A DNA stretch of 64,000 nt from Planotetraspora kaengkrachanensis. Lineage in GTDB: Bacteria > Actinomycetota > Actinomycetes > Streptosporangiales > Streptosporangiaceae. This document shows positions 42,668 to 50,961 of the stretch, piece by piece; within the stretch, counting starts at the first letter, position 1; the number at the start of each line of letters is the position of its first letter. The notes under the pieces are model-generated. The model was not told the origin of the DNA and made no database searches. It was given only the letters and a program-made list of their open reading frames with translations. A program made the translations under genes and the position numbers. Location: NCBI RefSeq assembly GCF_016862895.1, contig NZ_BONV01000041.1, forward strand, positions 56,896 through 120,895, written 5' to 3'.

Positions 42668-43384
42668 TCACGATCGCGCCGCCGTACGGCCCGGCCGTAC
42701 GGCGAGCGGCCACAGACCGGCGAGCACGAGCGCCAGGAGCGCGGTGGGCACGACCGGCGCGTAAGGACCGCCGTGATCGACCATCCATCCGCCGGCCGCC
42801 GCCCCGACGACCACGGACGCGAGCAGCACGACGTTGTGCCACTGCACCCGTCCCTCGATGACCAGGCCCGCCACAACGCCCGTGAGCGTCCCGGTGAAGA
42901 AGGTGGTCGACAGGCCGGGGACCCCGAAGGTCCTGATCACCGCGCTCTGCACGCCCATGGCCAGCGACGCCACACCCGCGAGCGTGAGCCGCACACCCGC
43001 CGTGGGATGCCCGCCCTCGGCCGCCCACACCCCCAGCAGCCCGGCCAGCATCAGGAACTCGGCCCCCAGCACGATCGCCACCCGGACGCCCCAGCCGGGA
43101 TGGCCCGGCGCCGTCCGGCCGATGACGTGGCTGCCCGCGAGCACGCCGGCGACGAACCCGGCGATGGCCCCCAGCGCGTGCGCGGCGAGGGTCGCGTCGG
43201 GACGGCCCGCGGCGAGGCCGAGCAGGACCAGGTTCCCGGTCATGACGCTGGTGAAGACGCCGCCCAGCCCGAAGAAGCTGATCCCGTTGGTCGCCCCCGT
43301 CGCCAGCGTCAGCGCGGTCGTGAGGATCCGCGGCCCGGCACGGGCCGGCCCTTCCGCGCTCGGGGCGGTCGCCGCAGCCCGCAT
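42668..43384 (-). CDS. DUF1275 (YoaK-like) membrane protein
   Basis: 238 aa. About six TM helices, beginning LTTALTLATGATNGISFFGL and the family motif VFTSVMTGNLVLLG. These proteins are predicted small-molecule transporters of unknown substrate. The ATG at 43384 with GGAGG 5 nt upstream is preferred to 43402. Confidence 0.87.
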   Translation of the reverse strand: MRAAATAPSAEGPARAGPRILTTALTLATGATNGISFFGLGGVFTSVMTGNLVLLGLAAGRPDATLAAHALGAIAGFVAGVLAGSHVIGRTAPGHPGWGVRVAIVLGAEFLMLAGLLGVWAAEGGHPTAGVRLTLAGVASLAMGVQSAVIRTFGVPGLSTTFFTGTLTGVVAGLVIEGRVQWHNVVLLASVVVGAAAGGWMVDHGGPYAPVVPTALLALVLAGLWPLAVRPGRTAARS

Positions 43385-43420
43385 CCCGCCTCCCCCGCCC
43401 ACCGTCCCGGGCGGACGGTC

Positions 43421-44212
43421 CTACCGTTCAGCTTCCCCGGACTCGGCCCGACGCACCGCGCGGGACGCGATGAACGTCTCGATGCCGTCGAGCACGCGCT
43501 GCAGACCGAACTCGAACGCGTGCCGGGGATCGTAGGCCGCGTTGTGGGCCTCGCCGGCGGCCGCGCCGACCCGGGTTGCGAGGGGGTACCGGGCGGGGTC
43601 GAAGACCTTGGCGAAGAACGGGGAATGGGCGTACCACCACTCCTCGTCGGTCATCCCGGTGCTGCCCTCCGCCTGCGCCGCCTCCACCGCCCCCCGCGCC
43701 GCGCCGGTCACGTACCCGTCGACCAAGGTGATCACCGAGTCCATCTCGACGTCGTCCAGCCCGATGCCGTCGACGGCCCGCAGCTCGTAGTCGTACTTGG
43801 CGACGATGTTCGGCCCCAGGGGCGGACGGGTGGCGGACACGTGCAACATCCACGGATGCCGCTGGAACAGGGCCAGGTTCTCCCTGGCGACCAGCTCCAG
43901 CCTGCCCCGCCAGCCGCCGGGCACGTCCTCGGGCATGGCCACCTCGCCGCAGACCACGTCGAACATGACGTCGAGCAGCTCTGCCTTGCCCGGCACGTAG
44001 GTGTAGAGCGACATCGTGCCGACGCCGAGCCGCTCGGCCACCTTGCGCATCGACAGCGCGGCGATCCCCTCGGCGTCGGCCACCTCGACGGCGGCCCGCA
44101 CGATCACCTCGACGCTCAGGTCGGGCTTGCCCTTCCTGCTCGTCCGCTCCCCCGTGCGCCACAGGATGGCCAGGCTTCGCGCCGGATCTCCCCTGCCCGT
44201 GTACTCCGTCAT
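43421..44212 (-). CDS. TetR-family regulator (TetR_C_1 type) of the DrrAB-like exporter
   Basis: 263 aa. An N-terminal extension precedes the helix-turn-helix (MRKVAERLGVGTMSLYTYVP, about 55-74), followed by the TetR class C-terminal domain. The ATG at 44212 is chosen because the family extension begins there. It is divergent from the ABC genes, separated by 78 bp holding a palindrome. It should repress the exporter until a drug binds. Confidence 0.88.
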   Translation of the reverse strand: MTEYTGRGDPARSLAILWRTGERTSRKGKPDLSVEVIVRAAVEVADAEGIAALSMRKVAERLGVGTMSLYTYVPGKAELLDVMFDVVCGEVAMPEDVPGGWRGRLELVARENLALFQRHPWMLHVSATRPPLGPNIVAKYDYELRAVDGIGLDDVEMDSVITLVDGYVTGAARGAVEAAQAEGSTGMTDEEWWYAHSPFFAKVFDPARYPLATRVGAAAGEAHNAAYDPRHAFEFGLQRVLDGIETFIASRAVRRAESGEAER

Positions 44213-44237
44213 CGCCGCGAAGTCTATCCCCGACACC

Positions 44238-44258
44238 GTACCGTATGCTGTACGGTAC
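44238..44258. promoter_or_regulatory. TetR operator upstream of the ABC exporter
   Basis: GTACCGTA-N5-TACGGTAC, a perfect 8-bp-arm palindrome between the divergent regulator and ABC ATPase starts. A further half site, CGTACGG, lies at 44261-44267. Confidence 0.72.
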
Positions 44259-44290
44259 AACGTACGGAACCGAGAGGACAGGAGGCGGAG

Positions 44291-45250
44291 ATGACGTTCG
44301 CGGTAATCGCGGAAGGGCTGCGCAAGCGCTTCGGCGAAACCCCGGCGGTCGAGGGCTTCGACCTGACCGTGCCCGAGGGCGGCGTGTGCGGGCTGCTCGG
44401 CCCCAACGGCGCGGGCAAGACGACGGTGGTGCGCATGCTGACCACGCTGCTGCGGCCCGACGGCGGCCGCGCCTCGGTGGCGGGCCACGACGTCGTGCGG
44501 CAGGCCGCACAGGTCCGCTCGCACATCGGGCTCGTGGGCCAGAACGCCGCCGTCGACGAGGTGCTCGGCGCACGGCAGAACCTGGTCATGTTCGGGCGGC
44601 TGTCCCACCTGGGCCGCGCCCGCTCCCGCTCCCGCGCCGACGAACTGCTCGAACGGTTCGGCCTGGCGGAGACGGGAGACAAGCCGGTCAAACAGTTCTC
44701 CGGAGGGATGCGCCGCCGCCTCGACCTGGCGGTCAGCATGATCCTCGCCCCACCCGTGCTGTTCCTCGACGAGCCGACGGCCGGCCTCGACCCGCGCGGC
44801 AGGGGCGAGGTATGGGAGGCCGTACGCGCGCTCGTCGCCACGGGCCGCACCGCCCTGCTCACCACGCAGTACCTGGAGGAGGCCGACCAGCTCGCCGACC
44901 AAATCGCGATCATGGACACCGGGAAGGTGATCGCCGAGGGGACCCCGCGGGAGCTCAAGTCGGCGCTGGGCGGCGACCGCGTCGAGGTGGTCGTCCATGA
45001 CGCCGCCGACCTCCAGGCGGCGACCGGCGTCCTCGAGCGGGCCACCGGCGCGAAGGTCACGCTCGACGCCGACACGCGCCGTGTCAGCGCGCCCGTGCGC
45101 GAGAAGGCCGCCGCCCTCGCCGAACTCGCCCGTGAACTCGAGACCACCGGACTCGCCGTCGAGGACATCGGCGTCCGCAGACCCACCCTCGACGAGGTGT
45201 TCCTCCACCTGACCGGACCCGAAGACTCCCGGAAGGAGGTCGCCGCATGA
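44291..45250 (+). CDS. ABC exporter ATP-binding protein (DrrA family)
   Basis: 319 aa. Walker A GPNGAGKTT, signature FSGGMRRRLDLA, Walker B LFLDEPTAGLDP, plus the C-terminal domain typical of the daunorubicin-resistance ATPases (VRRPTLDEVFLHLTG). It powers export with the permease encoded next (ATGA overlap). The ATG follows GGAGGCGGAG. Under likely control of the divergent TetR. Confidence 0.92.
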   Translation: MTFAVIAEGLRKRFGETPAVEGFDLTVPEGGVCGLLGPNGAGKTTVVRMLTTLLRPDGGRASVAGHDVVRQAAQVRSHIGLVGQNAAVDEVLGARQNLVMFGRLSHLGRARSRSRADELLERFGLAETGDKPVKQFSGGMRRRLDLAVSMILAPPVLFLDEPTAGLDPRGRGEVWEAVRALVATGRTALLTTQYLEEADQLADQIAIMDTGKVIAEGTPRELKSALGGDRVEVVVHDAADLQAATGVLERATGAKVTLDADTRRVSAPVREKAAALAELARELETTGLAVEDIGVRRPTLDEVFLHLTGPEDSRKEVAA

Positions 45251-46080
45251 CCACGGCCACCCCACACGCCCCGCACATCCCGTACGGCCCGGCCTCGCGG
45301 CTGAAGTGGGCGGTGGCCGACGGCTGGACCATGACCGCGCGCATCCTGGCGCACTGGGCCAGGCAGCCCGGCCAGGTGGCCGTCGGCCTGCTGTTCCCCG
45401 TCATGATCGTGCTGATGTTCGGCTACCTCTTCGGCGGCGGCATGGCCGTACCCGGAGGCGGCGACTACCGGGAGTTCCTCATGCCCGGCATGTTCGCACT
45501 CAGCATGCTCTTCGGCGTCGAGGCGACCTTCACCGCGGTCGCCGCCGACGCCGCCAAGGGTGTGACCGACCGGTTCCGCTCGATGCCGGTCTCCCGCTCC
45601 GCGGTCGTGGTCGGCCGGTGCGCGGCCGACATGATCAACAGCGTCCTCGGACTCGCGGTGCTCGTCCTGTGCGGCCTCGCCGTCGGCTGGCGCTGGCACG
45701 AGGGCTGGGGCAGGGCCGCCGCGGCCATCGGCCTGCTGTTGCTCCTGCGCCTGGCCTTCCTGTGGATCGGCATCCACCTCGGGCTCGCCATCGGCTCCCC
45801 CGACGCCGTGATGGCCCTCCAGATCCTGGTGTGGCCCATCGGCTTCCTGTCCAACGCGTTCGTCTGGACGGACACGATGCCGGGCTGGCTGGCCGCCGTG
45901 GCGGAGTGGAATCCGCTGGCCGCCACGATCACGGCCACCCGTGAGCTGTTCGGCAATCCCACCGGCGGCGGATCGTGGATCGCCGAGCACTCACTGGCGA
46001 TGGCCCTGTTCTGGCCGCTGGCGCTGACCGCGATCTTCTTCCCCCTCGCCGTACGCCGCTACGCCCGGCTCGACCGCTGA
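45247..46080 (+). CDS. ABC exporter permease (DrrB family)
   Basis: 277 aa. An ABC-2-type membrane domain with about six TM helices (VGLLFPVMIVLMFGYLFGGG near 50, IGLLLLLRLAFLWIGIHLGL near 165) and the family motif YREFLMPGMFA. It forms the membrane half of the exporter with the preceding ATPase. Substrate unknown, probably a hydrophobic drug or lipid. Confidence 0.9.
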   Translation: MTTATPHAPHIPYGPASRLKWAVADGWTMTARILAHWARQPGQVAVGLLFPVMIVLMFGYLFGGGMAVPGGGDYREFLMPGMFALSMLFGVEATFTAVAADAAKGVTDRFRSMPVSRSAVVVGRCAADMINSVLGLAVLVLCGLAVGWRWHEGWGRAAAAIGLLLLLRLAFLWIGIHLGLAIGSPDAVMALQILVWPIGFLSNAFVWTDTMPGWLAAVAEWNPLAATITATRELFGNPTGGGSWIAEHSLAMALFWPLALTAIFFPLAVRRYARLDR

Positions 46081-46132
46081 CCAGGCAACCCACTGTGTCC
46101 AATATGTGCCTTCATGGGAAAATTGAAGGGCC

Positions 46133-46567
46133 ATGGCGACGGACATCGAGGTGATCCTCAACGACCGACCCGGTGAGCTGGCCCGACTGGGAGAGATCAC
46201 CGGGGAGTCCGGCGTGAACGTGCTCGGCCTCGCCGCCGTCACCGGGGACGGGAAGGGCGTCGTGCACATCCTCGTCGACGACGACGTGGCGGCCCGGTGC
46301 CGCGAAACGCTCGAATCCGCCGGCATGGGCGTGGTCGAGGTGCGCCCGGTCATGGTCGTCGACGTCGAGCACCGGCCCGGCACGCTCGGCGAACTCGCCA
46401 GAGAGCTCGCCGACGCCGGCGTCAACATCGACCTGGCCTACACCACCTTCGGCGGCGTCCGGCTCGTGATCGCCACCGACGACCTGGACGCCGCGTCCTC
46501 CGCGCTCGACTGGCCGTCCGACCGCGCCACCCCCTATCCCCCCAGCATCTGGGACCAGCCCGAGTGA
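46133..46567 (+). CDS. tandem ACT-domain protein
   Basis: 144 aa. Two ACT modules: IEVILNDRPGELARLGEITG at the start and VVDVEHRPGTLGELARELAD near residue 75. ACT pairs bind amino acids and usually regulate metabolic enzymes; stand-alone proteins like this are common in actinobacteria and their targets are mostly unknown. The next ~180 nt hold no gene. Confidence 0.88.
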   Translation: MATDIEVILNDRPGELARLGEITGESGVNVLGLAAVTGDGKGVVHILVDDDVAARCRETLESAGMGVVEVRPVMVVDVEHRPGTLGELARELADAGVNIDLAYTTFGGVRLVIATDDLDAASSALDWPSDRATPYPPSIWDQPE

Positions 46568-46747
46568 CGTCCTGATCCTTTTCTGACGAGCGTTCGGCGG
46601 CCCCGTCCGGATCCGTCCGATCCGCGCACGGCAGCCGTCACACGACGGGAGTACCCCCGCCCTCCTCCTTCTGGCCGCCGGGTATCAGGGACGCGTCAGG
46701 GTCGCTCCCGATGCCCCTCCGCCCCCGCCTCGACGAGGCTTGATCTC

Positions 46748-47353
46748 GTGCTGGACGTCCTGAGAGACCAGAGCCTCCTCATCGTCTGCGCGGCACTGTT
46801 CGGTTTCCTCGTCCTGGACGGCATGCTGCTGATCGGCCTCGTGATCCCGGCCGACGCGCTCATCATCCTGGCGGGGACCGCGGCCGGCGGACCGGCCGAG
46901 GTCGCGGCGGTGATCGCCTCCGGTTCTGCCGGGTGCGTGACGGGCGCGTCCGTCGGCCACCTCCTCGGCCGCCGGTACGGCTCCCGCCTCGTGCACGGCC
47001 GATGGGGGTCGCGAATCGGCGACGAGCGCTGGCAACGGGCACGCCATGTTCTGGGGCGCAGCGGCCCCGCGCTCGCGCTCTCCTACTTCCTGCCGGTCAT
47101 GGACTCGCTCATCCCGGTTCTGGCCGGAACGCTCGGCATGCCGTACCGGCGGTTCGTCGCCTGGGTCCTGGTGGGCGGGACCGCGTGGGTGGCCACGGAC
47201 GCGATCGTTGGTCACGCCGCCGCGGAGATAGGCAACGTCTGGCTGACGGCCGCCGTCGCGGCCCTGCTGATCGGCGCGTCCGCCGCCGTCCGGATGGGCC
47301 GCTCGCGCCGTGCCGAGGAGGCCGAGGCCGCGGAGACCGTCGACGCCGCATGA
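46748..47353 (+). CDS. DedA/VTT-family membrane protein
   Basis: 201 aa. The VTT (SNARE-associated) pattern: VIPADALIILAG near residue 35, GHLLGRRYGSR, and the FLPVMDSLIPVLAGTLGMPYRRF segment that holds the conserved Arg/Pro motif, then two C-terminal TMs. DedA proteins act in lipid-carrier transport and envelope homeostasis. The start is a GTG. Its stop TGA lies inside the first CATGATCAC repeat (47349), as for the gene ending at 26384. Confidence 0.85.
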   Translation: MLDVLRDQSLLIVCAALFGFLVLDGMLLIGLVIPADALIILAGTAAGGPAEVAAVIASGSAGCVTGASVGHLLGRRYGSRLVHGRWGSRIGDERWQRARHVLGRSGPALALSYFLPVMDSLIPVLAGTLGMPYRRFVAWVLVGGTAWVATDAIVGHAAAEIGNVWLTAAVAALLIGASAAVRMGRSRRAEEAEAAETVDAA

Positions 47354-47490
47354 TCACGCACGACGACCTCCCAGGTCAGCGGGTGCCTCCCCGAAAGCGT
47401 GCATGATCACGGTGCGCGTCGCCGCTGGTGAGAACGCCTGTCGCCGAACCTGTGCATGATCACACCCAAATTGGGCGGGGGCATGATCAC
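47349..47490. repeat. four direct CATGATCAC repeats
   Basis: CATGATCAC occurs at 47349, 47402, 47455 and 47482, all in the same direction. The first three are exactly 53 bp apart, the last 27 bp. The flanks of the second and third (CCGAAAGCGTG and CCGAACCTGTG) are related to each other and to the flank of the copy at 26764. Not CRISPR: the conserved unit is too short. It is gene-free apart from the end of the VTT gene. Confidence 0.65.
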
Positions 47491-47506
47491 ACCTAACTGA
47501 GGGGGG

Positions 47507-47944
47507 TCACTGGAGTCTCAGGGTGATGAACGGGTCGTCGTCGTCCGGCGGGAGGTGGCGCGACACCTCCACGAACCCGTGGGACAGCGCGAACCGCAGC
47601 CCGTCCACGTTCGAGGCCAGGACCACCGTCTCGATCGTCCGGGCCCCCGACGTCCGGGCGTGGGCCATCTCCCTCTCGTACAGCTCCCCGCCGTACCCGT
47701 TCCGCCGATGGGCGGGAAGCACGCGGACGATCACCGTGGACGTCGCGGAGCCGCCCACCGGAGGACGCACGGTCGTGCAGCCGACGAGCTCGTCGCCGAG
47801 ATACGCGACCTCCAGATGGTTGCGCCCGGCCCGCTCACGGACCTCATCGGCCGACAGGGGATCCGACGGGATGATCACGTTGTGGACGTGGCGCCAGTCT
47901 TCGAGCGTGGCGTCGCCGACCTGTTCGATGCGAAGTCGAGGCAT
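47507..47944 (-). CDS. GNAT-family N-acetyltransferase
   Basis: 145 aa. A compact GNAT fold with the acetyl-CoA motif VIVRVLPAHRRNGYGGELYE and the final NVDGLRFALSHGFVEVSR. The ATG at 47944 fits the family; the frame continues upstream without support. Substrate unknown. Confidence 0.85.
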   Translation of the reverse strand: MPRLRIEQVGDATLEDWRHVHNVIIPSDPLSADEVRERAGRNHLEVAYLGDELVGCTTVRPPVGGSATSTVIVRVLPAHRRNGYGGELYEREMAHARTSGARTIETVVLASNVDGLRFALSHGFVEVSRHLPPDDDDPFITLRLQ

Positions 47945-48076
47945 CGCGACACTCAACGGCAACGCCCGGGGACGCGTCAACCACTTAAACGGCCCGCCGA
48001 CCGGCCCGGACGGCTGGTGATGATCGCTGCAGGTTCGGGTGTTCTGGCAGGTTGAGCGAATTTCCTCACCCCCAGC

Positions 48077-48093
48077 GCCTTTACAATGTAGAT
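48077..48093 (+). promoter_or_regulatory. 17-nt motif, copy 3, upstream of the recombinase
   Basis: GCCTTTACAATGTAGAT, identical to copies at 26677 and 41157. Here TACAAT (48083-48088) lies 25 nt before the recombinase ATG and could be its -10 box, overlapped by the TACA-A-TGTA palindrome, a BlaI/MecI-like operator core. Confidence 0.55.
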
Positions 48094-48113
48094 TTCTATT
48101 ACGATCGGGCGTG

Positions 48114-49073
48114 ATGGACACCCCCGCCATACCGGACCGGAGCCCGGCGCCCCGGCCGGCGCCCGATCCGTACCACGCCTACCTCGACGCGCTCCCGAGC
48201 CTCGAGTCCAAGCGGACCATGCGCGGGTGCCTCGACCGTCTCGCCCGCCTGATCACGGGAGATCCCGACGCGACGGGTGCCGGCCAGCCGTGGGAACGGC
48301 TGCGTTACGAGCACACCGTCCGCCTGCGCACCCTGATGCGTGAGCAGGGCTGGTCCCCCGCGCACGTCAACAAGCATCTGGTCGCTCTGCGCCGCGTGCT
48401 CAAGGAGGCCTGGCGCCTCGGCCTGATGAGCGGCGAGGACTACCAGCGGGCCGCCGACCTGCCCGCCTTCAAGCACACCCGGCTGCCCGCGGGCGCCCAC
48501 GTGCCCGCCGAGGTTCTCGCGGCCTGCCTGGAGGCGTGCGACGACGACCACTCCCCAGCCGGCCGCCGGGACGGCGCCATGCTGGCGGTGCTGTACTCGA
48601 CCGGATGCCGCCGGGCCGAACTCGCCGGTCTGCGGCTCGGCGACTTCGACCGGCCGGCCCGTTCCCTGCGCGTCCGCGGGAAGGGAGACAAGGAACGCCT
48701 CGTCTACCTCACCCCCGAGGCGGTGCAACGCCTGGACCTGTGGTTGTCGGAACGCGGCAGGCAGGCGGGGCCGCTGTTCTGCCCCATCAACAAGGCCGGG
48801 CGTCTGCGCCTGTCCCACATGACCGGCCAGGCGGTCGCCGACGTCGTCGCGCGCCGCCTCACCTCGGCCGGAGCCTCGAAGCGGACGCCGCACGACTTCC
48901 GCCGCACGTTCATCGGCGAACTGCTCGACGCCGGCGTCGACCTCGCGACCGCCCAGGCGCTCGTCGGGCACGCCTCCCCGGCCACGACCGCCCGGTATGA
49001 CCGGCGCCCCGAGCGCCGCCGCAGGGAGGCCGTCGACCGCCTGCGGATCCCCGGAGCCCCGCCGGCGAGCTGA
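48114..49073 (+). CDS. tyrosine recombinase/integrase
   Basis: 319 aa. A core-binding domain (about 15-115) and a catalytic domain with R166 (GCRRAELAGL), K190/K193 (GKGDKERLVYL), H260 and R263 (HDFRRTF), H286 (VGHASP) and Y295 (ARYDRR). All catalytic residues are present. XerC-like in length. It lies 0.6 kb downstream of the CATGATCAC array and directly downstream of 17-nt motif copy 3. The ATG at 48114 is preferred; the frame extends 25 codons upstream. Confidence 0.85.
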   Translation: MDTPAIPDRSPAPRPAPDPYHAYLDALPSLESKRTMRGCLDRLARLITGDPDATGAGQPWERLRYEHTVRLRTLMREQGWSPAHVNKHLVALRRVLKEAWRLGLMSGEDYQRAADLPAFKHTRLPAGAHVPAEVLAACLEACDDDHSPAGRRDGAMLAVLYSTGCRRAELAGLRLGDFDRPARSLRVRGKGDKERLVYLTPEAVQRLDLWLSERGRQAGPLFCPINKAGRLRLSHMTGQAVADVVARRLTSAGASKRTPHDFRRTFIGELLDAGVDLATAQALVGHASPATTARYDRRPERRRREAVDRLRIPGAPPAS

Positions 49074-49211
49074 CGGCCCCTCAGCCCGCTCTCGCCGGCC
49101 GCGTCGCCGGACGGGGACGGCCAGTGCCGCGGCGCGGCGTGCAGGGCGTCGACCGCAAGCAGATCGAGCGGACCCGGGTCAACCTGTTCGCGTTGGTGGA
49201 CGCGTGAACGA

Positions 49212-49742
49212 TCAGGCGGCAGTGCGCCCGATCCGGTAGAGGACGTGGCGCCGGAGGGGGCTGTCCTCGGCGAGCGCCGGGTGGTCGAAATCCTCCGCCG
49301 GATCGCGCGACATGCCGATCCGGCGCATCACGGCCTGAGACCTGAGATTCCCGACGGCAGTGAACGAGACGACCTCCGGCAGGCCCAACCGGCCGAACGC
49401 GTCGTCCAGCACGGCCGACGCGGCCTCCGTGGCGTAGCCGTACCCCCAGGCGTGCCTGGCCAGCCGCCAGCCGATCTCGACGCACGGCGTGAAGGCGGCC
49501 GTGAACCGCGGGACGCTAAGGCCGGTGAAGCCGAGGAAGGTCCCGTCGGCCTCGACGGCCCACAGCCCGAACCCGTGCTCCTCGAAGCCGGCCTCGATCC
49601 GCCGGGCCAGGGCGTCGCTCTCGTCCCTGGAGAGGGCGGCGGGGAAGTGCTCCATGACCACGGGGTCCGCGTTCAGGGCCGCGAACGGCTCCAGGTCGCC
49701 CTCCCGCCATCTCCGCAGCGACAACCGCTCGGTCTCGAGCAT
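49212..49742 (-). CDS. GNAT-family acetyltransferase (RimJ/RimL-like)
   Basis: 176 aa. COG1670-type: LETERLSLRRWREGDLEPFA at the start, EIGWRLARHAWGYGYATEAA as the acetyl-CoA motif, and SQAVMRRIGM near the end. Such enzymes acetylate ribosomal protein termini or small substrates. The 138 nt between it and the recombinase contain one unrecognised short remnant and no gene. Confidence 0.88.
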   Translation of the reverse strand: MLETERLSLRRWREGDLEPFAALNADPVVMEHFPAALSRDESDALARRIEAGFEEHGFGLWAVEADGTFLGFTGLSVPRFTAAFTPCVEIGWRLARHAWGYGYATEAASAVLDDAFGRLGLPEVVSFTAVGNLRSQAVMRRIGMSRDPAEDFDHPALAEDSPLRRHVLYRIGRTAA

Positions 49743-49892
49743 GTTTCCTCCCGCCTCACGACCTCTCCCGCCCCGCCGAGGTTAGCCCTTCGCGTGTCCG
49801 CTCAGAAAAAGATTGTTCCCGAATCGGTCTATAACGGACATTCCGCATCGCCGCCGGAATAGGGATCCCTGAGAGTCCGTTAAGCTCAGTGT

Positions 49893-50044
49893 CGGCCGAT
49901 GTGGTTTGTGTCCCCCGGGCCGCAATTACCGCCTTCACGGAATACCGTTCGGCTGGAGCCGTGTTGTGCATCTCGCCGAGGAGGCGACCGCCACATCGGC
50001 CCTCGGCGTGAACGCCCCGCGAGGCATCTGCCTCGCGGGGCGTT
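49893..50044 (+). ncRNA. candidate structured small RNA or leader RNA
   Basis: About 150 nt in a 461-nt gene-free stretch. GGCCGATGTGG (49894-49904) pairs perfectly with CCACATCGGCC (49991-50001), closing a domain with internal hairpins (CACGG at about 49936 with CCGTG at about 49968, and CGCC-N5-GGCG near 49974). Nine nt later comes a 16-bp terminator stem. TAAGCT (49881-49886) is at the right distance to be a -10 box for a start near 49893; no -35 was seen. No ORF fits. It may be free-standing, 6S-like or other, or an attenuating leader of the plsC-like gene at 50204. Confidence 0.6.
50011..50044 (+). terminator. very strong terminator
   Basis: AACGCCCCGCGAGGCA (50011-50026) and its perfect complement (50029-50044) with a 2-nt loop, in practice GGC-ATCT-GCC at the tip. 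No protein gene on the plus strand lies within 0.9 kb upstream, so it probably ends the small RNA described here. Confidence 0.85.
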
Positions 50045-50203
50045 CGTGTGTCCGGGGACGGCCGGGGCCGCCTGCTCCAACCGGGCGGCCGCCGATTTGG
50101 CGGAGCCCTACAAAATACGTGAACGGGAGTTGCCCGAGCCACACACTCCCGGGCGCATCGGCCCCGCCTAGGGTTGATCGCATCATCCGTCGGAGGAGAG
50201 CCC

Positions 50204-50854
50204 GTGCTTTACCGCAGCGCCAAGATGGTCACCGCTCCGCTGGTCCGCCTGCTGTGGTGGCCGAAGGTAGAAGGCCGGGAGCACGTCCCCGCGCACGGCC
50301 CGGCGATCCTGGCGTCCAACCATCTCTCGGTGCTGGACTCCTTCTTCCTGCCCGCGCTGCTGCGACGCCCGATGCGGTTCGTCGCCAAGAACGAGTACTT
50401 CACCGGCAACCGCCTCACCGCCACCTGGATGGGGGCCATGGGGACGATGCCGATCGACAGGGACAACGCGTCCGCCGCCCAGGCGATGCTCGACTCCGCG
50501 GTGGGGGTGCTCGAGGCGGGCGAGATGTTCGGCATCTATCCCGAGGGCACCCGCTCCCCCGACGGCCGCCTCTACCGGGGCAAGATCGGTGTGGCGTGGC
50601 TCACTCTCACGACGGCCGCCCCGGTGATCCCCGTGGCGATGCTGGGGACCGAGAAGGTGCTGCCGCCCGGCACCTCGATCCCGCGCCTGCGCCGGTTCGG
50701 CATCCGCCTGGGCGCCCCCATGACCTTCACCGGAGACGCCGCCAGCGCCCGCGACCGCCGGGCCGTGACCGACGAGGTGATGGCGGCCATCCAGAAGCTC
50801 TCCGGGCAGGAGTACGTGCCGAAGTACGGCACCAGCGTGAAGAACGCCGCCTGA
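50204..50854 (+). CDS. 1-acyl-glycerol-3-phosphate acyltransferase family protein
   Basis: 216 aa. The PlsC motifs are NHLSVLD (NHxxxxD, near residue 36), the FVAKNEYF region and YPEGTRS (near 115). It acylates lysophospholipid-type acceptors at the membrane. The GTG at 50204 with GGAGGAG 5 nt upstream is preferred over 50174. It is downstream of the putative structured RNA and terminator. Confidence 0.92.
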   Translation: MLYRSAKMVTAPLVRLLWWPKVEGREHVPAHGPAILASNHLSVLDSFFLPALLRRPMRFVAKNEYFTGNRLTATWMGAMGTMPIDRDNASAAQAMLDSAVGVLEAGEMFGIYPEGTRSPDGRLYRGKIGVAWLTLTTAAPVIPVAMLGTEKVLPPGTSIPRLRRFGIRLGAPMTFTGDAASARDRRAVTDEVMAAIQKLSGQEYVPKYGTSVKNAA

Positions 50855-50961
50855 CTTGCGCGTCGGTAACGATTTGTCCACGCTAGGCTCTCCGTCGTCC
50901 CGCAATCTCTGCGAGCAGTCGTTCTGAAGTTGACGTGCGGGCTCAGGACATGGGGGTGCAC

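Noticed and set aside
42773..44290. Long upstream extension of the ABC ATPase frame
   Set aside because: It reads antisense through DUF1275 and TetR genes; the ATPase family start is at 44291 with its own ribosome site.
47349..47490. Regularly spaced repeats as a CRISPR array
   Set aside because: The conserved unit is only about 10 bp, spacing is 53-53-27, and no cas gene is in the window.
49134..49208. Short open stretch ending VNLFALVDA before the GNAT gene
   Set aside because: About 24 codons, no start codon context, no family match; could be a tail of a lost gene but cannot be supported.
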